Shown: positions 44,137 through 54,162, counted from the stretch's first letter. The stretch is DNA of 64,000 nucleotides from an uncultured Eubacteriales bacterium (GCA_934432725.1 CAKRZE010000006.1:56283-120282), one strand, 5' to 3'. The notes: generated by a model from the sequence alone, not told the origin. Numbers and translations are program-made.

Positions 44137-46395
44137 TCACGCCTTGGCGGCAGCGGCAGTCTGCACCGCAGAGGTGGAATTGGGTTCCCCTTCTCTGCGC
44201 ACCGACTGTGCCATCTTGCGCTGTGCCATAACCAACTTATAGTAGATTCCCTTATGTGCAAGCAGCTCGCTGTGCGTACCGAATTCAGCCACCTTACCCT
44301 TATCCAGAACCAAAAGCTTATCTGCATTGCGGAGCGTGGACAGACGGTGGGCAATCGCAAGCGTGGTCCGGTCGCGTGCAAGCTTATTCAGAGCATCCTG
44401 GATCAGCTTTTCCGTCTCGGTATCCAATGCCGCCGTTGCTTCATCCAGAATCAGAATGCGCGGATTGTGAATCACGGCGCGCGCAATGGCAATTCTCTGC
44501 CGCTCTCCGCCGGAAAGCGAATAGCCCTTTTCTCCGACCAGCGTGTCATAGCCCTGCGGAAGCGACATAATAAAGTCATGGGCATTTGCCGTCCGGGCAG
44601 CCTCAATCACCTGCTCATCCGTAGCGTTCGGCATTGCATAGCAGATATTCTGCCGGATGGTCCCGGAAAACAGCAGCGTTTCCTGCAAAACGACGCCGAT
44701 CTGCGAGCGGAGCGCCTCCTGGGAAATATCCCGGATATTTATCCCGTCTATCAGAATCGCTCCGTCGTTTACCTCATACAGACGCATGATCAGATTGATC
44801 AGCGTTGTTTTTCCGGAACCGGAGTGCCCGACAATTCCAATCATTTCGCCCGGGTTTATATGTACGGAAACATTTTTCAGAACAGGCAGATAGGATTCAT
44901 AGCCGAAGGTCACATTGCGGACATCGATTTCACCCTCGATCCGGGCATCGATCGGAAGTGCGATATCCCGAATCTCCGGCTGCTCCTCCAGAATCTCAAA
45001 CACCTTGCTGGCGGAGGTCAGGAAGGTGGAGATGTTTCTCGGGATGAAGGTGATCCAGATTAAGGGACCGTAGATGATATTCGCATACGTTGAAAACTGA
45101 TGCAGCGTACCGACGTCCATTTCTCCGTGAAACAGCTTCAGGTTGCCGTAAAGGAGGATCAGATAATTTCCGAATCTGATGACAAAGCCAAGCAGGGAAA
45201 AAATCGTATCAAACAGCTTTGCATTGGACTCGGTCTGCATGGAGGAACGAACGGAGCTCTTTTTAAAGCGCTCGATCTCACGCTCCTCCTGCCCGAAGCA
45301 TTTCACCACGCGGATTCCGTTCAGAATATCCTGAAGCAAATGTCCGGTGCGGGTCGCCAGCACCCAGTTCTTGCGGTTTCTTGTCTCCACGACCTTCCAG
45401 ACGCACGCCACGAGCCAGATTACCAAGGGAATCGGCACAAACACGAACAGACTCATAATCGGGCTCATGCAGAACATCACGACAAGCGCTATGATAAAGG
45501 ATGCCGCCTGGCTGAACAGATCCGGAAGCTGTCCGATGATAAAGCTCTGCATCACGTTGGTATCGTTATTGACGCGCCCCATCAGATCTCCCGTAGAGCG
45601 GTGCTGAATGGAGGACAGGGAAAGCGATTCCAGCTTTTCATACAGCAGATTCTTCAGCATCAGCGTGAATTTGCCGCCTGCCACCGCAGAACAGCGCGCC
45701 CGGAAAACGCTCAGCGCCCGCTGCACCAGATCAATCATGACAATCGCAAGCACCACAAGGACAAACCCGGTCAGGTTCGGATCCAGATCCGTTTCCGCCA
45801 GAATAAAGTCATTGATGGCAGTTTTCTGTATGTCGGGAACCACAAAGGAGCAGATGACGCTGATCAGAGACACAAAAAGCGGAACAAACATCATCAGGCG
45901 CATTCCTTTTGTCATCGCCCACAGCTTCCGGTAGACTTCCTTCTTGTCCAGACAATACGGACAAATGGTGGAATTCTGCACATACGGTCTTCCGCATTTG
46001 GGGCAATAGCGCTCCGGCGTGCTGTCTGTCACCGGCGTTCCGTTATGCTCCTCCGTCAGAATTTCCATCGCCTTGACCATCACAGAGTACCGCGGCAGAT
46101 TTCTTCCCGACACAAAGCGGCACAACAGTGTGGTCGCTCCGTCGATCACGGCGTAAAAGCCGCAGTTTCCGTACATAATCTCCGTCCGGAAGTCCTTCGC
46201 ATGCTCCAGAGAAAATACCCGCAGCACTTCCCCGTCCAGTATTTTATAAATATGCTTTGCCGTAAAAACCATATACCCCGACACAAAGCGATCCTCGTAT
46301 ATATTAAACGGCAGGCAGTACATGACGCTTTCTCCGCCCGCAGCGGCATCATATGCCTTCTGATCCGCCTCGGGCAAATCAAATTTCAGTTTCAT
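44137..46395 (-). CDS. ABC exporter with N-terminal zinc ribbon
   Basis: 752-residue half-size ABC exporter (membrane plus ATPase domains). Residues 1-125 are an extra soluble domain. A zinc ribbon follows with cysteines 131/134 and 145/148 (CPKC, CPYC). The six-helix membrane domain spans about 165-480 and the ATPase about 505-735: Walker A VGHSGSGKTTL, signature LSGGERQRIAIARA, Walker B ILILDEATAALD. It is the last gene of an operon ABC - DUF1854 - ABC. The two ABC proteins share the same extra N-terminal architecture and probably pair as a heterodimer. In some Proteobacteria, DUF1854 and its ABC partner are annotated as cyanophycin-associated; no cyanophycin synthetase is in this window. 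Substrate unknown. Confidence 0.85.
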   Translation of the reverse strand: MKLKFDLPEADQKAYDAAAGGESVMYCLPFNIYEDRFVSGYMVFTAKHIYKILDGEVLRVFSLEHAKDFRTEIMYGNCGFYAVIDGATTLLCRFVSGRNLPRYSVMVKAMEILTEEHNGTPVTDSTPERYCPKCGRPYVQNSTICPYCLDKKEVYRKLWAMTKGMRLMMFVPLFVSLISVICSFVVPDIQKTAINDFILAETDLDPNLTGFVLVVLAIVMIDLVQRALSVFRARCSAVAGGKFTLMLKNLLYEKLESLSLSSIQHRSTGDLMGRVNNDTNVMQSFIIGQLPDLFSQAASFIIALVVMFCMSPIMSLFVFVPIPLVIWLVACVWKVVETRNRKNWVLATRTGHLLQDILNGIRVVKCFGQEEREIERFKKSSVRSSMQTESNAKLFDTIFSLLGFVIRFGNYLILLYGNLKLFHGEMDVGTLHQFSTYANIIYGPLIWITFIPRNISTFLTSASKVFEILEEQPEIRDIALPIDARIEGEIDVRNVTFGYESYLPVLKNVSVHINPGEMIGIVGHSGSGKTTLINLIMRLYEVNDGAILIDGINIRDISQEALRSQIGVVLQETLLFSGTIRQNICYAMPNATDEQVIEAARTANAHDFIMSLPQGYDTLVGEKGYSLSGGERQRIAIARAVIHNPRILILDEATAALDTETEKLIQDALNKLARDRTTLAIAHRLSTLRNADKLLVLDKGKVAEFGTHSELLAHKGIYYKLVMAQRKMAQSVRREGEPNSTSAVQTAAAAKA

Positions 46396-46456
46396 CGCTT
46401 ACTGTCCTTTCTCGGAATTGGAAGCCGTCGCCTCTGCCGCGTCCGGCTGCTTCCGA

Positions 46457-47056
46457 TCAGAGATATACTTCGATTTTCCGATAGCTGTAGGGATCCAGCT
46501 TCTTCGGATCTGGAATCTCAAAGCTGTTTCCGTCCAGATCATTGATGAAAACGCGTCCGTCCTCCAATACCCGGATCCTGCTGAACGGATTGTTCAGAAT
46601 AAACGTCACATTTCCCGCAGTAGTCTCGGCATCCCAATAGGAATACCCGAATTTTTCCTTCACGCTGTTGATTTTCAGAATTTCCGGCGTAAAGTATCTG
46701 CGGTCAAGCTCCTCCAGGAAAAGACGCACCGTCTCCTCGTCAAAATCCTTCATATAGCGGATCATCCCGATTTCATGACCCCGTTCGTTCTGCTTTCCAT
46801 CTGCCTCCCGGACCGAGAGAAATTCATCCGGCGTCGATACCGGGAAGGCCCTTAAAATGATAACCCGTTCAAAAAACTCCACACTGCCGTCATCGTGCGT
46901 CAGCTCCAGAGATACCAGATTGCCGCGGGAACGGAAGAAATGCGCATTTTCCGGCGTCAGCGCAACAGACTCCCGCACATCCTCCAGAATCAGATCGCCA
47001 TCGTCAATGTCATCCAGCAGTTCTTTTTTTTCGGTTTTTTTCTTGTCGTCAGCCAT
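46457..47056 (-). CDS. DUF1854 protein
   Basis: 199-residue acidic cytosolic protein. The conserved DUF1854 body is visible (FFERVIILRAFPVSTPDEFL; EELDRRYFTPEILKINSVKE; GYSYWDAETTAGNVTFILNN), with a charged N-terminal extension (KKKTEKKELLDDIDDGD). Biochemical function is unknown. It sits between two ABC exporter genes, 115 nt after one and 61 nt before the other, an arrangement seen elsewhere for this family. It may be an accessory or regulatory subunit of the exporter. Start ATG 47056; its leader has the SD-hairpin structure. Confidence 0.8.
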   Translation of the reverse strand: MADDKKKTEKKELLDDIDDGDLILEDVRESVALTPENAHFFRSRGNLVSLELTHDDGSVEFFERVIILRAFPVSTPDEFLSVREADGKQNERGHEIGMIRYMKDFDEETVRLFLEELDRRYFTPEILKINSVKEKFGYSYWDAETTAGNVTFILNNPFSRIRVLEDGRVFINDLDGNSFEIPDPKKLDPYSYRKIEVYL

Positions 47057-47093
47057 ACTGTCACCACGCTTTGTCAGTCAAAGCTCCCTTTCC
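47057..47093 (-). promoter_or_regulatory. SD-hairpin leader of the DUF1854 gene
   Basis: GGAAAGGGA ends 28 nt before the ATG. A perfect 6-bp hairpin (GCTTTG / CAAAGC, loop ACTGA) follows, then GTGGTGA. Confidence 0.6.
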
Positions 47094-47171
47094 AGCAAGA
47101 ATCATTCGGATACACGGCAATTCCCGCGCAGCCGGCGGAATATTCCGCACAAATCCCGTATACGGAATATC

Positions 47172-49562
47172 TCACATACCCTGCAGAACCCGCTTCATGG
47201 ATTCTGCCTGCAGCATGTACAGCCGATAATAGATTCCCTTTTTCTTCATCAGTTCTTCATGTGTTCCCTGTTCCGCGATCTCGCCGTTTTCAATCGCCAT
47301 CAGATAGTTGCAATCCTTCAGCGTTGACAGACGGTGTGCGATCGTAATGGTGGTTCTGCCCTTGATCAGCTCCGAGAGCGCATCCTGAATCAGCCGCTCC
47401 GTTTCGGTATCCATCGCCGCGGTCGCCTCATCCAGAATCAGAATGGAGGGAGAAAGAAGAAGCGCGCGGGCAATCGAAATCCGCTGCCGTTCTCCTCCGG
47501 AGAGCGAGCGGGAGCCGGTTCCCACCATCGTTTCATATCCGTCCGGCAGCCGCATGATAAAATCGTGCGCATTGGCTGCCTTGGCGGCATCGATGACCTC
47601 CTGCATGGTCGCATCGGGCTTGGCATACCGGATGTTTTCGGCGATGGTCCCCTTAAACAGGAAAATCTCCTGAGAGACGATCGCAATGTTTTTCCGCAGC
47701 GATTCCGATTTGATGTTTTTGACATTCACGCCGTCAATTTCGATGGAACCGCTGATCACATCGTACAGACGGCTGATCAGGTTGGCAATCGTGCTTTTTC
47801 CCGCGCCGGTGTGCCCGACCAGTCCGACCGAATCGCCGGGATGAATGTGAAAGCTCATATCCTTCAGGATCGGTCGGTTTGCAACATAATGGAAGCAGAC
47901 CTTCTTGAATTCGATATCGCCCCGTATCCGGTCGATCGCAACGGCATCCGGCGCATCCGCCACCTCCGGAACCGCATCCACGATTTCAAACATGCGCTGC
48001 GCGGAGTTCACCGTCTCTGTCACCATATTGGTGAAGTTCGTAAAGAAGTTCAAAGGACCGAAAATCATGCCGAGATAGCTGAAATATGCAGTAAACTGAC
48101 CGTAGGTCATGTGCTTATTCATAACCTCAATTCCGCCGAAGCCCCAGATCGCCTGCGAGGAAAGCCCGATCAGAAGGCTGATGATCGGGAAAATCATCAG
48201 GCTTGTCAGATTCACCTGCAGGGACGCATCATACAGCTTCCGGCTGTAGGAACGGAACCGTGCCGCTTCATCCGCCTCCTTCGCGAATGCCTTGACCACA
48301 CGGATTCCGTTCAGAGAATCCCCCAGAACCGCATTCAGTGAGGAAGACCGGCGCCACTCCTTGGTGTACATCCGCCAAAGCTTCGGCAGCATGAATTTGA
48401 ACAGACAGACGACAATCGGAACCGGAATGAAAACAATCAAAGTCAGCTTCCAGTTCGTAATAAACAGGAAAATCGTCAGTCCGATGAAGTTCAGACCGTT
48501 TATGATCAGATTCGGCACTCCGTCGATGAAGAAGGAGCGCACCCGGTCCGCATCATAGTTGACGCGGGTAATCAGCCGTCCGGTCTGATTATTATTAAAG
48601 AAGGAAAGGGAAAGCTTCTGCATGGCGGAGAAAATGTCCAGCTTCATGTTCAGGGTCACGCGGGAGGACATTCCGGCATTGGCGCGGCTTTGCAGAATCC
48701 CGATGCCGAGCGAGAGCAGCCCCAGTCCCAAAATCATGCCGACTCCGATGTAAACCCATTCCACGCTGTGGTATTTTCCGAGCTTCTGCACCCCGTTTTC
48801 CCACGTCGGCTTGGTAATCACCTGATCGAAGAAAAATTGACCGCTGATGATCGGAGAAAGCAGTGAAATCCCGGAGGTTACGACCATGCAGAACAGCACC
48901 AGAGCCAGTTCCGCCTTGAAATTCCGGAAATACCCAAGCAGCCGTATAAATACCGCGCTGTTATTGGTGCAGTATTCGCAGATCTTACGGTTCTGGTCCT
49001 TGTACACCCTTCCGCACTTCGGACATTTCAGGTTAAACTGCTCAAAGATCGGATCGTCCTCCCGAACCTCTTCTTCGCGCTGAAGCCGTTTCAAAAGATC
49101 GATAAACGCAAACAGCTTTCTCTTTCTGGCGTTGGTGCAGAAGGCAATCACCTTTGTCACCGATTTTTTCCGGTGCTCCGCAAAGGCTTTTTCCCTCTCC
49201 TCCTGAGAAACGCCCTCCGGCTCCAGATACGGTTCTCCGTCCAATGCCAGAAGACGGTTGGAGGAGACAAAGTTGTCCACATACCAGCCGTAGGTATGCG
49301 ACAGCGCGTATTCCCGATACACGTCAAATGCATCGGCGCCGTATTTCTGCTTCGACTTTTCATCGGAAACATGCTTGGAGGAGGCAAGATACAAAAGCAG
49401 CTTACGCTTTGTATCAACGGCGAGCCAGCTTTCCCCGTAATTTCCGTCCTGGTTCAGATCCAGATTTACGGCAAGAACAACGGCTTGTTCTTCTGCTCCG
49501 TGCGCGGCAAGGGCGTCACGTGCAGCCTCGGATAAAGTGTCAAGCGGCAGAATAATAATCAT
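47172..49562 (-). CDS. ABC exporter with N-terminal zinc ribbon (partner)
   Basis: 796-residue half-size ABC exporter. The unusual N-terminal soluble domain (1-175) has a dimer- or ligand-binding look (LLLYLASSKHVSDEKSKQKY). The zinc ribbon has cysteines 180/183 and 195/198 (CPKC, CEYC). The membrane domain spans about 215-520 and the ATPase about 555-780: VGHTGAGKSTI, LSGGERQRISIARA, ILILDEATAAMD. It opens the operon. ATG 49562 is chosen because the longer frame begins inside the -10 box of its promoter. Its GAGGGAG lies unusually close to the ATG, so the exact start is less certain. Confidence 0.85.
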   Translation of the reverse strand: MIIILPLDTLSEAARDALAAHGAEEQAVVLAVNLDLNQDGNYGESWLAVDTKRKLLLYLASSKHVSDEKSKQKYGADAFDVYREYALSHTYGWYVDNFVSSNRLLALDGEPYLEPEGVSQEEREKAFAEHRKKSVTKVIAFCTNARKRKLFAFIDLLKRLQREEEVREDDPIFEQFNLKCPKCGRVYKDQNRKICEYCTNNSAVFIRLLGYFRNFKAELALVLFCMVVTSGISLLSPIISGQFFFDQVITKPTWENGVQKLGKYHSVEWVYIGVGMILGLGLLSLGIGILQSRANAGMSSRVTLNMKLDIFSAMQKLSLSFFNNNQTGRLITRVNYDADRVRSFFIDGVPNLIINGLNFIGLTIFLFITNWKLTLIVFIPVPIVVCLFKFMLPKLWRMYTKEWRRSSSLNAVLGDSLNGIRVVKAFAKEADEAARFRSYSRKLYDASLQVNLTSLMIFPIISLLIGLSSQAIWGFGGIEVMNKHMTYGQFTAYFSYLGMIFGPLNFFTNFTNMVTETVNSAQRMFEIVDAVPEVADAPDAVAIDRIRGDIEFKKVCFHYVANRPILKDMSFHIHPGDSVGLVGHTGAGKSTIANLISRLYDVISGSIEIDGVNVKNIKSESLRKNIAIVSQEIFLFKGTIAENIRYAKPDATMQEVIDAAKAANAHDFIMRLPDGYETMVGTGSRSLSGGERQRISIARALLLSPSILILDEATAAMDTETERLIQDALSELIKGRTTITIAHRLSTLKDCNYLMAIENGEIAEQGTHEELMKKKGIYYRLYMLQAESMKRVLQGM

Positions 49563-49601
49563 CTCCCTCTTTTTTGTCGATGGCTCTGAAACTGTTTGGT
49601 T

Positions 49602-49629
49602 ATTATAGCACAATTCACATGGAAGTCAA
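49602..49629 (-). promoter_or_regulatory. Sigma-A promoter of the ABC-DUF1854-ABC operon
   Basis: Minus strand TTGACT (49629-49624), 16-bp spacer, TATAAT (49607-49602); leader of about 30 nt. Confidence 0.7.
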
Positions 49630-49679
49630 TAGAATCCATAATATTTTGTAAAAAATTTTTCATACTTTATTTCAGCATT

Positions 49680-50235
49680 CGTCATTTTGTCTCATTACTT
49701 TTCCGGAAATATACAGAGAATCCTGCAGCCTTCCGCGCCTCCTGAGGGAAGCCGGACTGCTTCTCACGGTTCTTTCCGAAAGCCCTCAAGCCGCCCCGCC
49801 TGAAGCAGCCGTCCGCAAAGCCCTGTATTCCCGCCGCACGCAGGCGTTGGTCCGCACGTACCGAAGCCCTGAAGCCCGCATAACGGCTCGGCAAGGCAAG
49901 CCAGAAGGCTGCCGCCGGTCCCGAAAGCATCCCGGCAGGAAGCACCGCTTCGCTCTTTGCCCCGTGCAATACAAAATGCGGCATGCCGACGGGGACCACA
50001 ACCTCTTTGCCGCCCCGATGGCGATTCCCCCGGCATATCGCTGCCGATGCTGACATCCCGAAGGGAAAGACTGCGCAGCTTTGTCCGAAGCTCCGTGCGG
50101 AACGGAATGCGGACAGCGTACCCCGGCAAGAGCCAAGCCAATCATCCGCCGCAGGTCCGAACCGCAGTCAGCCGCGCTGCGCTTCTGTCCGGCACGCCCG
50201 TCTCCTCCCCGAAAGCCGTGCAAAAAGGGCACGGC
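49680..50235. other. Gap downstream of the aminotransferase
   Basis: About 550 nt with no gene or motif that I can support. Confidence 0.5.
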
Positions 50236-50272
50236 AAAAGGGAGCCGCACCGTCTGTACAGCTCCCTTTTTC
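50236..50272. terminator. Terminator of the aminotransferase gene
   Basis: AAAAGGGAGC / GCTCCCTTTT, 10-bp stem, loop 15 nt, with T-runs on both strands. Confidence 0.75.
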
Positions 50273-50311
50273 CAAGGCTCGCCAAAACTTCATCCTTGCA
50301 CCAAGGCATTC

Positions 50312-51586
50312 TCAGCCCAACAGCTTCTCCGCCGCCGCCAGCTTCACGCACAGGCAGAGCGCATCCACCGCAACCCGCAGGTCCTCAAGCGGGGGAAAAG
50401 ACGGCGCGATCCGAAGATTCCTGTCATCCGGATCGATTCCGTACGGGAACGTCGCCCCAACCTTTGTCAAGGTCACGCCGATTCCCTGCATCAGCTCATA
50501 CACACGCTTCGCGGTGCCGTCCATGACATCCAGACTGATGAAATATCCGCCGCGCGGTTTTGTCCAGGTCGCCACGCCCGGATCGGTCAGATCCCGATCG
50601 AATGCTTCCAGCACATATTCAAACTTCGGTCTGAGAATCTCGGCATGCTTTTTCATATGCGTGCGCAGACCGTCCACATCGTGGAAAAACCGCACATGCC
50701 GCAGCTGATTCAGCTTATCGTGACCGATCGTCTGAATTGTCATGATTGATTTTATCTGGCTGATGTTGCGGTCGCTTGCCGCAAGAACCGCCACGCCGGA
50801 GCCGGGAAACGAGATCTTGGAGGTGCTTGCAAAAATAAACGGCATATCGGGATTGCCTGCCTTTGCCGCCTCCGTAAAGAGATTCGGAATCTCATCGCAG
50901 GTATCATAGAGCGAATGGATGACGTAAGCATTGTCCCAGAAAATCCTGAAATCCTTTGCCTTCGGCTTCAGCGCCGCAAACCGCAGAACAGTCTCGGCTG
51001 AATACACAACGCCCTCCGGATTGGAATACTTCGGCACGCACCAGATTCCCTTGATTGCCTCATCCTCGGAAACCAGGCGCTCCACCATGTCCATATCCGG
51101 TCCGGCTTCGGTCATCGGCACGGTGATCATTTCGATCCCGAGAGACTGGCAGATGGCAAAATGCCGGTCATATCCGGGAGCCGGGCACAAAAACTTCACA
51201 TGCTCCAGCCTGCACCACGGCGTGCCGCCGCATACTCCGTACAGCATGGCACGCGCCACCGTATCATACATAATATTCAGGCTGGAGTTGCCGTAAACGA
51301 TCACATTCTGCGGCGGAACCTCCAAAAGATCGCCGAACAGCTTTTTCGCCTCCGGAATTCCGTCCAGCACGCCGTAGTTCCGGCAATCCATTCCGTTTTC
51401 GGTCCGGCACGCTTCCGCAGAATCCAGATTATGTAGCATACCGAGTGTCAGATCAAGCTGTTCCCGGCACGGAGAGCCGCGTGACATATCAAGCTTCAGA
51501 TGCATCCCCTCATACTCCGAGTAAGCTTTTTTCAGGGCAGACAGTTCATCTGCAAGCTGCTGCCGTGACATATTGGCATATTTCAT
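50312..51586 (-). CDS. Class I/II aminotransferase of the Asp_aminotransf (AspC type Ic) family
   Basis: 424-residue PLP enzyme that exchanges amino groups between an amino acid, probably aspartate, and a 2-oxo acid. Landmarks are the substrate-binding DMSRGSPCREQLDLT, the PLP-stacking and aspartate region WCVPKYSNPEGVVYS...FWDNAYVIH, the Schiff-base lysine in FIFASTSKISFPGSG and the C-terminal arginine (RNLRIAPSFP). Sequence pattern fits the bacterial alternative aspartate aminotransferases (PF12897) better than the common type. Start ATG 51586 has GGAGG 7-8 nt upstream plus the distant SD and hairpin. It shares the strand with asnS upstream. Confidence 0.85.
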   Translation of the reverse strand: MKYANMSRQQLADELSALKKAYSEYEGMHLKLDMSRGSPCREQLDLTLGMLHNLDSAEACRTENGMDCRNYGVLDGIPEAKKLFGDLLEVPPQNVIVYGNSSLNIMYDTVARAMLYGVCGGTPWCRLEHVKFLCPAPGYDRHFAICQSLGIEMITVPMTEAGPDMDMVERLVSEDEAIKGIWCVPKYSNPEGVVYSAETVLRFAALKPKAKDFRIFWDNAYVIHSLYDTCDEIPNLFTEAAKAGNPDMPFIFASTSKISFPGSGVAVLAASDRNISQIKSIMTIQTIGHDKLNQLRHVRFFHDVDGLRTHMKKHAEILRPKFEYVLEAFDRDLTDPGVATWTKPRGGYFISLDVMDGTAKRVYELMQGIGVTLTKVGATFPYGIDPDDRNLRIAPSFPPLEDLRVAVDALCLCVKLAAAEKLLG

Positions 51587-51626
51587 AAAATGACCTCCGC
51601 TTTCGCTCTGCGAAAGCTTCCTTTCC
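51587..51626 (-). promoter_or_regulatory. SD-hairpin leader of the aminotransferase gene
   Basis: GGAAAGGAA ends 31 nt before the ATG. A perfect 8-bp hairpin (GCTTTCGC / GCGAAAGC, loop AGA, 51599-51617) is followed by GGAGG. This is the clearest member of the set. Confidence 0.65.
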
Positions 51627-52015
51627 TATGGAATTCAGGTTGATTCTGCAAAACAGAACCGCTGCTGCTCCGGCGATGACGCCGTAAAGCATCCTGCAAA
51701 AGACGATGCTTCACAAACCGGTCCCTCCTTCCGCCCAAAGGAAGGAGTCTGCCGCAAGGCAGTCCGCCGTGAAAAGTCCTGTGCCGGCAAGGCTTCCCGC
51801 ATATCAGGGGAAATACCGGCAGGACAGGCAAAAACTGCCGGAGCCGAATTGCCGGATCGGCAGATAGTCCCCGCCCAAGCGCTTCTCTGCCGCGCCCGCG
51901 GGACATGTGCCTCAGCCGCACCACCCGGAGCGTCCCCTGTCAGGACGGCTTCCGTGCACCGCATCGGCGTCCGGCACAAGTGAAATTTTTGCGTGCCGGG
52001 CACAGAGGCTTGCCG
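51627..52015. other. Gap upstream of the aminotransferase
   Basis: About 390 nt; no promoter of good quality and no gene recognised. Confidence 0.45.
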
Positions 52016-52047
52016 CAAAAACCACGCCGCGCCGCTGAAGCGGCGCG
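52016..52047 (-). terminator. Terminator of asnS
   Basis: CGCGCCGCT / AGCGGCGCG, 9-bp GC stem, followed on the minus strand by GCGTGGTTTTTGC. Confidence 0.6.
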
Positions 52048-52182
52048 ACGGATCCGCAGCCTCACGCTGCTGCGGAGAAGAAAAAACCGCATTACAGACC
52101 ATCATGCATATCCGCAGACGCACGGACGCCGACAGCAGCTCCGCCCTGCGCGTGAAACCGGAGCCTCCGCCCTTGTCCTCGC

Positions 52183-53577
52183 TCAATAATCCGCCTGACC
52201 GGTTGTACGCGGGAACGGCAGTACGTCGCGGATGTTGTTGACGCCGGTCACATACATAATCAGTCTCTCAAAGCCGAGTCCGAAGCCGGCATGGCGGTTG
52301 CCGCCGTATCTGCGCAGATCGGCATACCATTCATACGATTTCGGATCAAGCCCGAATTTTTTGATGCTCTCATTCAGAACATCCAGTCTTTCCTCACGCT
52401 GAGAACCGCCCACAAGCTCCCCGACTCCGGGCACAAGGAGATCAACTGCGGCAACCGTCCTGCCGTCATCGTTCACCCGCATATAGAACGCCTTGATATC
52501 GCGGGGCCAGTCCGTGACAAACACCGGTCTTCCGTAAACCTCTTCGGTCAGATAGCGTTCATGCTCGGTTTGCAGATCATCGCCCCATCCGATCGGATAT
52601 TCGAACTTCTTTCCGCTTTCATTCAGAATGCGGATCGCCTCCGTATACGGGCAGACGGCGAAATCATGCTCCATGATATTGTGCAGACGGTCAAGCAGCG
52701 TCGGATCGACAAAGCGGTTGAAGAACGCAAGCTCCGGCTCGCAATGCTCCAAAAGATAGCCGATCACAAACTTCAGCATTGCCTCAATCGTCTCCATGTC
52801 GTCCGCAAGATCCGCAAACGCCATTTCCGGCTCCAGCATCCAGAATTCTGCGGCGTGCCGGGGCGTATTGGATTTTTCGGCGCGGAAGGTCGGACCGAAC
52901 GTATATACGTTGGCAAACGCCATGGCATAGCATTCCACGTTCAGCTGACCGGAAACCGTCAGGTTTGCCGACTTTCCGAAAAAGTCCTGCGTATAGTCGG
53001 TATGTCCGTCCGGCGTTTTCGGCAGATTTTCCATATCCAGCGTTGTGATGCGGAACATTTCGCCCGCACCCTCGCAGTCGCTTGTCGTGATGATCGGCGT
53101 ATGCACATAGACGAAGTTGCGGTTATGGAAAAACGTATGGAGCGCATAAGCCGCCTCGGAGCGGACGCGGAACACCGCCTCATACAGATTGGTGCGGGGA
53201 CGGAGGTGCGCAATGGTGCGCAGGAATTCCACGGAGTGCTTCTTTTTCTGAAGCGGATACTCCGGCGAGGATGCACCCTCAACGGCAACGGTATCCGCCT
53301 TCAGTTCAAACGGCTGCTGTGCCTCCGGCGTCAGAACCAGCGTTCCGGTCACACAGACCGCAGCGCCGACATTCAGCTTTGCGATCTCCTTATAATTGTC
53401 GATCCGGCTGTCCTCAAAGACAACCTGCAGATTCGGCAGTGTTGACCCGTCATTCAGTCCGATAAACCCAAACAGGTTGCTCGCCCTGACCGAGCGGCAC
53501 CAACCGCACACCGTAATCGTCTGATCCGCATATTTTGCAGGAGAAGCATACAATTCCTTCACAGTCGTTCTTTTCAT
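52183..53577 (-). CDS. asnS: Asparaginyl-tRNA synthetase
   Basis: 464-residue class IIb synthetase. An N-terminal OB-fold anticodon-binding domain (about 1-105, TITVCGWCRSVRASNLFGFI) precedes the catalytic core. Motif 2 lies in FRAEKSNTPRHAAEFWMLEP and motif 3 in GFGLGFERLIMYVTGVNNIR...PFPR. The N/D-discriminating region and length fit AsnRS rather than AspRS. ATG 53577 is chosen over an upstream in-frame start because it begins the OB domain as in homologues (MKRTTVKELYAS). The upstream frame has no similarity and overlaps the leader. A sigma-A promoter about 340 nt upstream drives it; no T-box was found in the leader. Confidence 0.93.
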   Translation of the reverse strand: MKRTTVKELYASPAKYADQTITVCGWCRSVRASNLFGFIGLNDGSTLPNLQVVFEDSRIDNYKEIAKLNVGAAVCVTGTLVLTPEAQQPFELKADTVAVEGASSPEYPLQKKKHSVEFLRTIAHLRPRTNLYEAVFRVRSEAAYALHTFFHNRNFVYVHTPIITTSDCEGAGEMFRITTLDMENLPKTPDGHTDYTQDFFGKSANLTVSGQLNVECYAMAFANVYTFGPTFRAEKSNTPRHAAEFWMLEPEMAFADLADDMETIEAMLKFVIGYLLEHCEPELAFFNRFVDPTLLDRLHNIMEHDFAVCPYTEAIRILNESGKKFEYPIGWGDDLQTEHERYLTEEVYGRPVFVTDWPRDIKAFYMRVNDDGRTVAAVDLLVPGVGELVGGSQREERLDVLNESIKKFGLDPKSYEWYADLRRYGGNRHAGFGLGFERLIMYVTGVNNIRDVLPFPRTTGQADY

Positions 53578-53919
53578 ATCCCAATCGCCATCCTTCCTGA
53601 TTGATTGCAAACCCGCCCTGATATCTGCTGCCTGTTCATATTCCGCCTGCATTCCGGAAAGGTCCCCCAAGGAGCATGCAGTCTCTCCGCTTTGCCTTGC
53701 GCTTCGGACACCGGAACGCCGATGTCCGCCGGGCAAACCCGATATTCCGTTCCTTACCGAAGCATACCCGGAGTTCGGTCCACCGCCTGCCGAAAGCCGG
53801 TCTGACGCCGCGTCTTCTCCTTTGCCGCTGAACGCTGGATGAATCCAAACAGAAAGCGTCATGCAGTTTCAGCCCGGCGTCTTGCCGCAAAGCAGGGCAT
53901 TTTCGGCTTCCAGACTTAT
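53578..53919 (-). other. Long leader of asnS
   Basis: About 340 nt between the promoter and ATG. I looked for a T-box motif (GGTGGTACC-like) and did not find one. Confidence 0.45.
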
Positions 53920-53948
53920 ATTATACTATGCCGAAAGCAGAATTTCAA
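53920..53948 (-). promoter_or_regulatory. Sigma-A promoter of asnS
   Basis: Minus strand TTGAAA (53948-53943), 17-bp spacer, TATAAT (53925-53920). Confidence 0.7.
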
Positions 53949-54103
53949 TACAGTTTTGCAATTTTTTTATTTTTTTCCTTCATTTTTTCATATTGCCTTT
54001 GCATCAGCAAGCTTTTATGCCCTTCTGAGCCGATTCGTTTATCGGGAGCACTTCCGGCTTTCAGACACCGAAAGATACAGCACGTTTCCCAATCCGCCTT
54101 TTT

Positions 54104-54162
54104 GAAAAATCAAAGGGATCGCACAGGCTCCGTCCTATGCGGCGAAGCCCTGTGCAGATCCC
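54104..54162 (-). terminator. Terminator of glyS
   Basis: On the minus strand GGGATCTGCACAGG pairs with CCTGTGCGATCCC (one bulge) and is followed by TTTGATTTTTC. Confidence 0.7.

Noticed and set aside
53578..53919. T-box in front of asnS
   Set aside because: The GGTGGTACC-type sequence present before valS is missing here, and no terminator hairpin precedes the gene.
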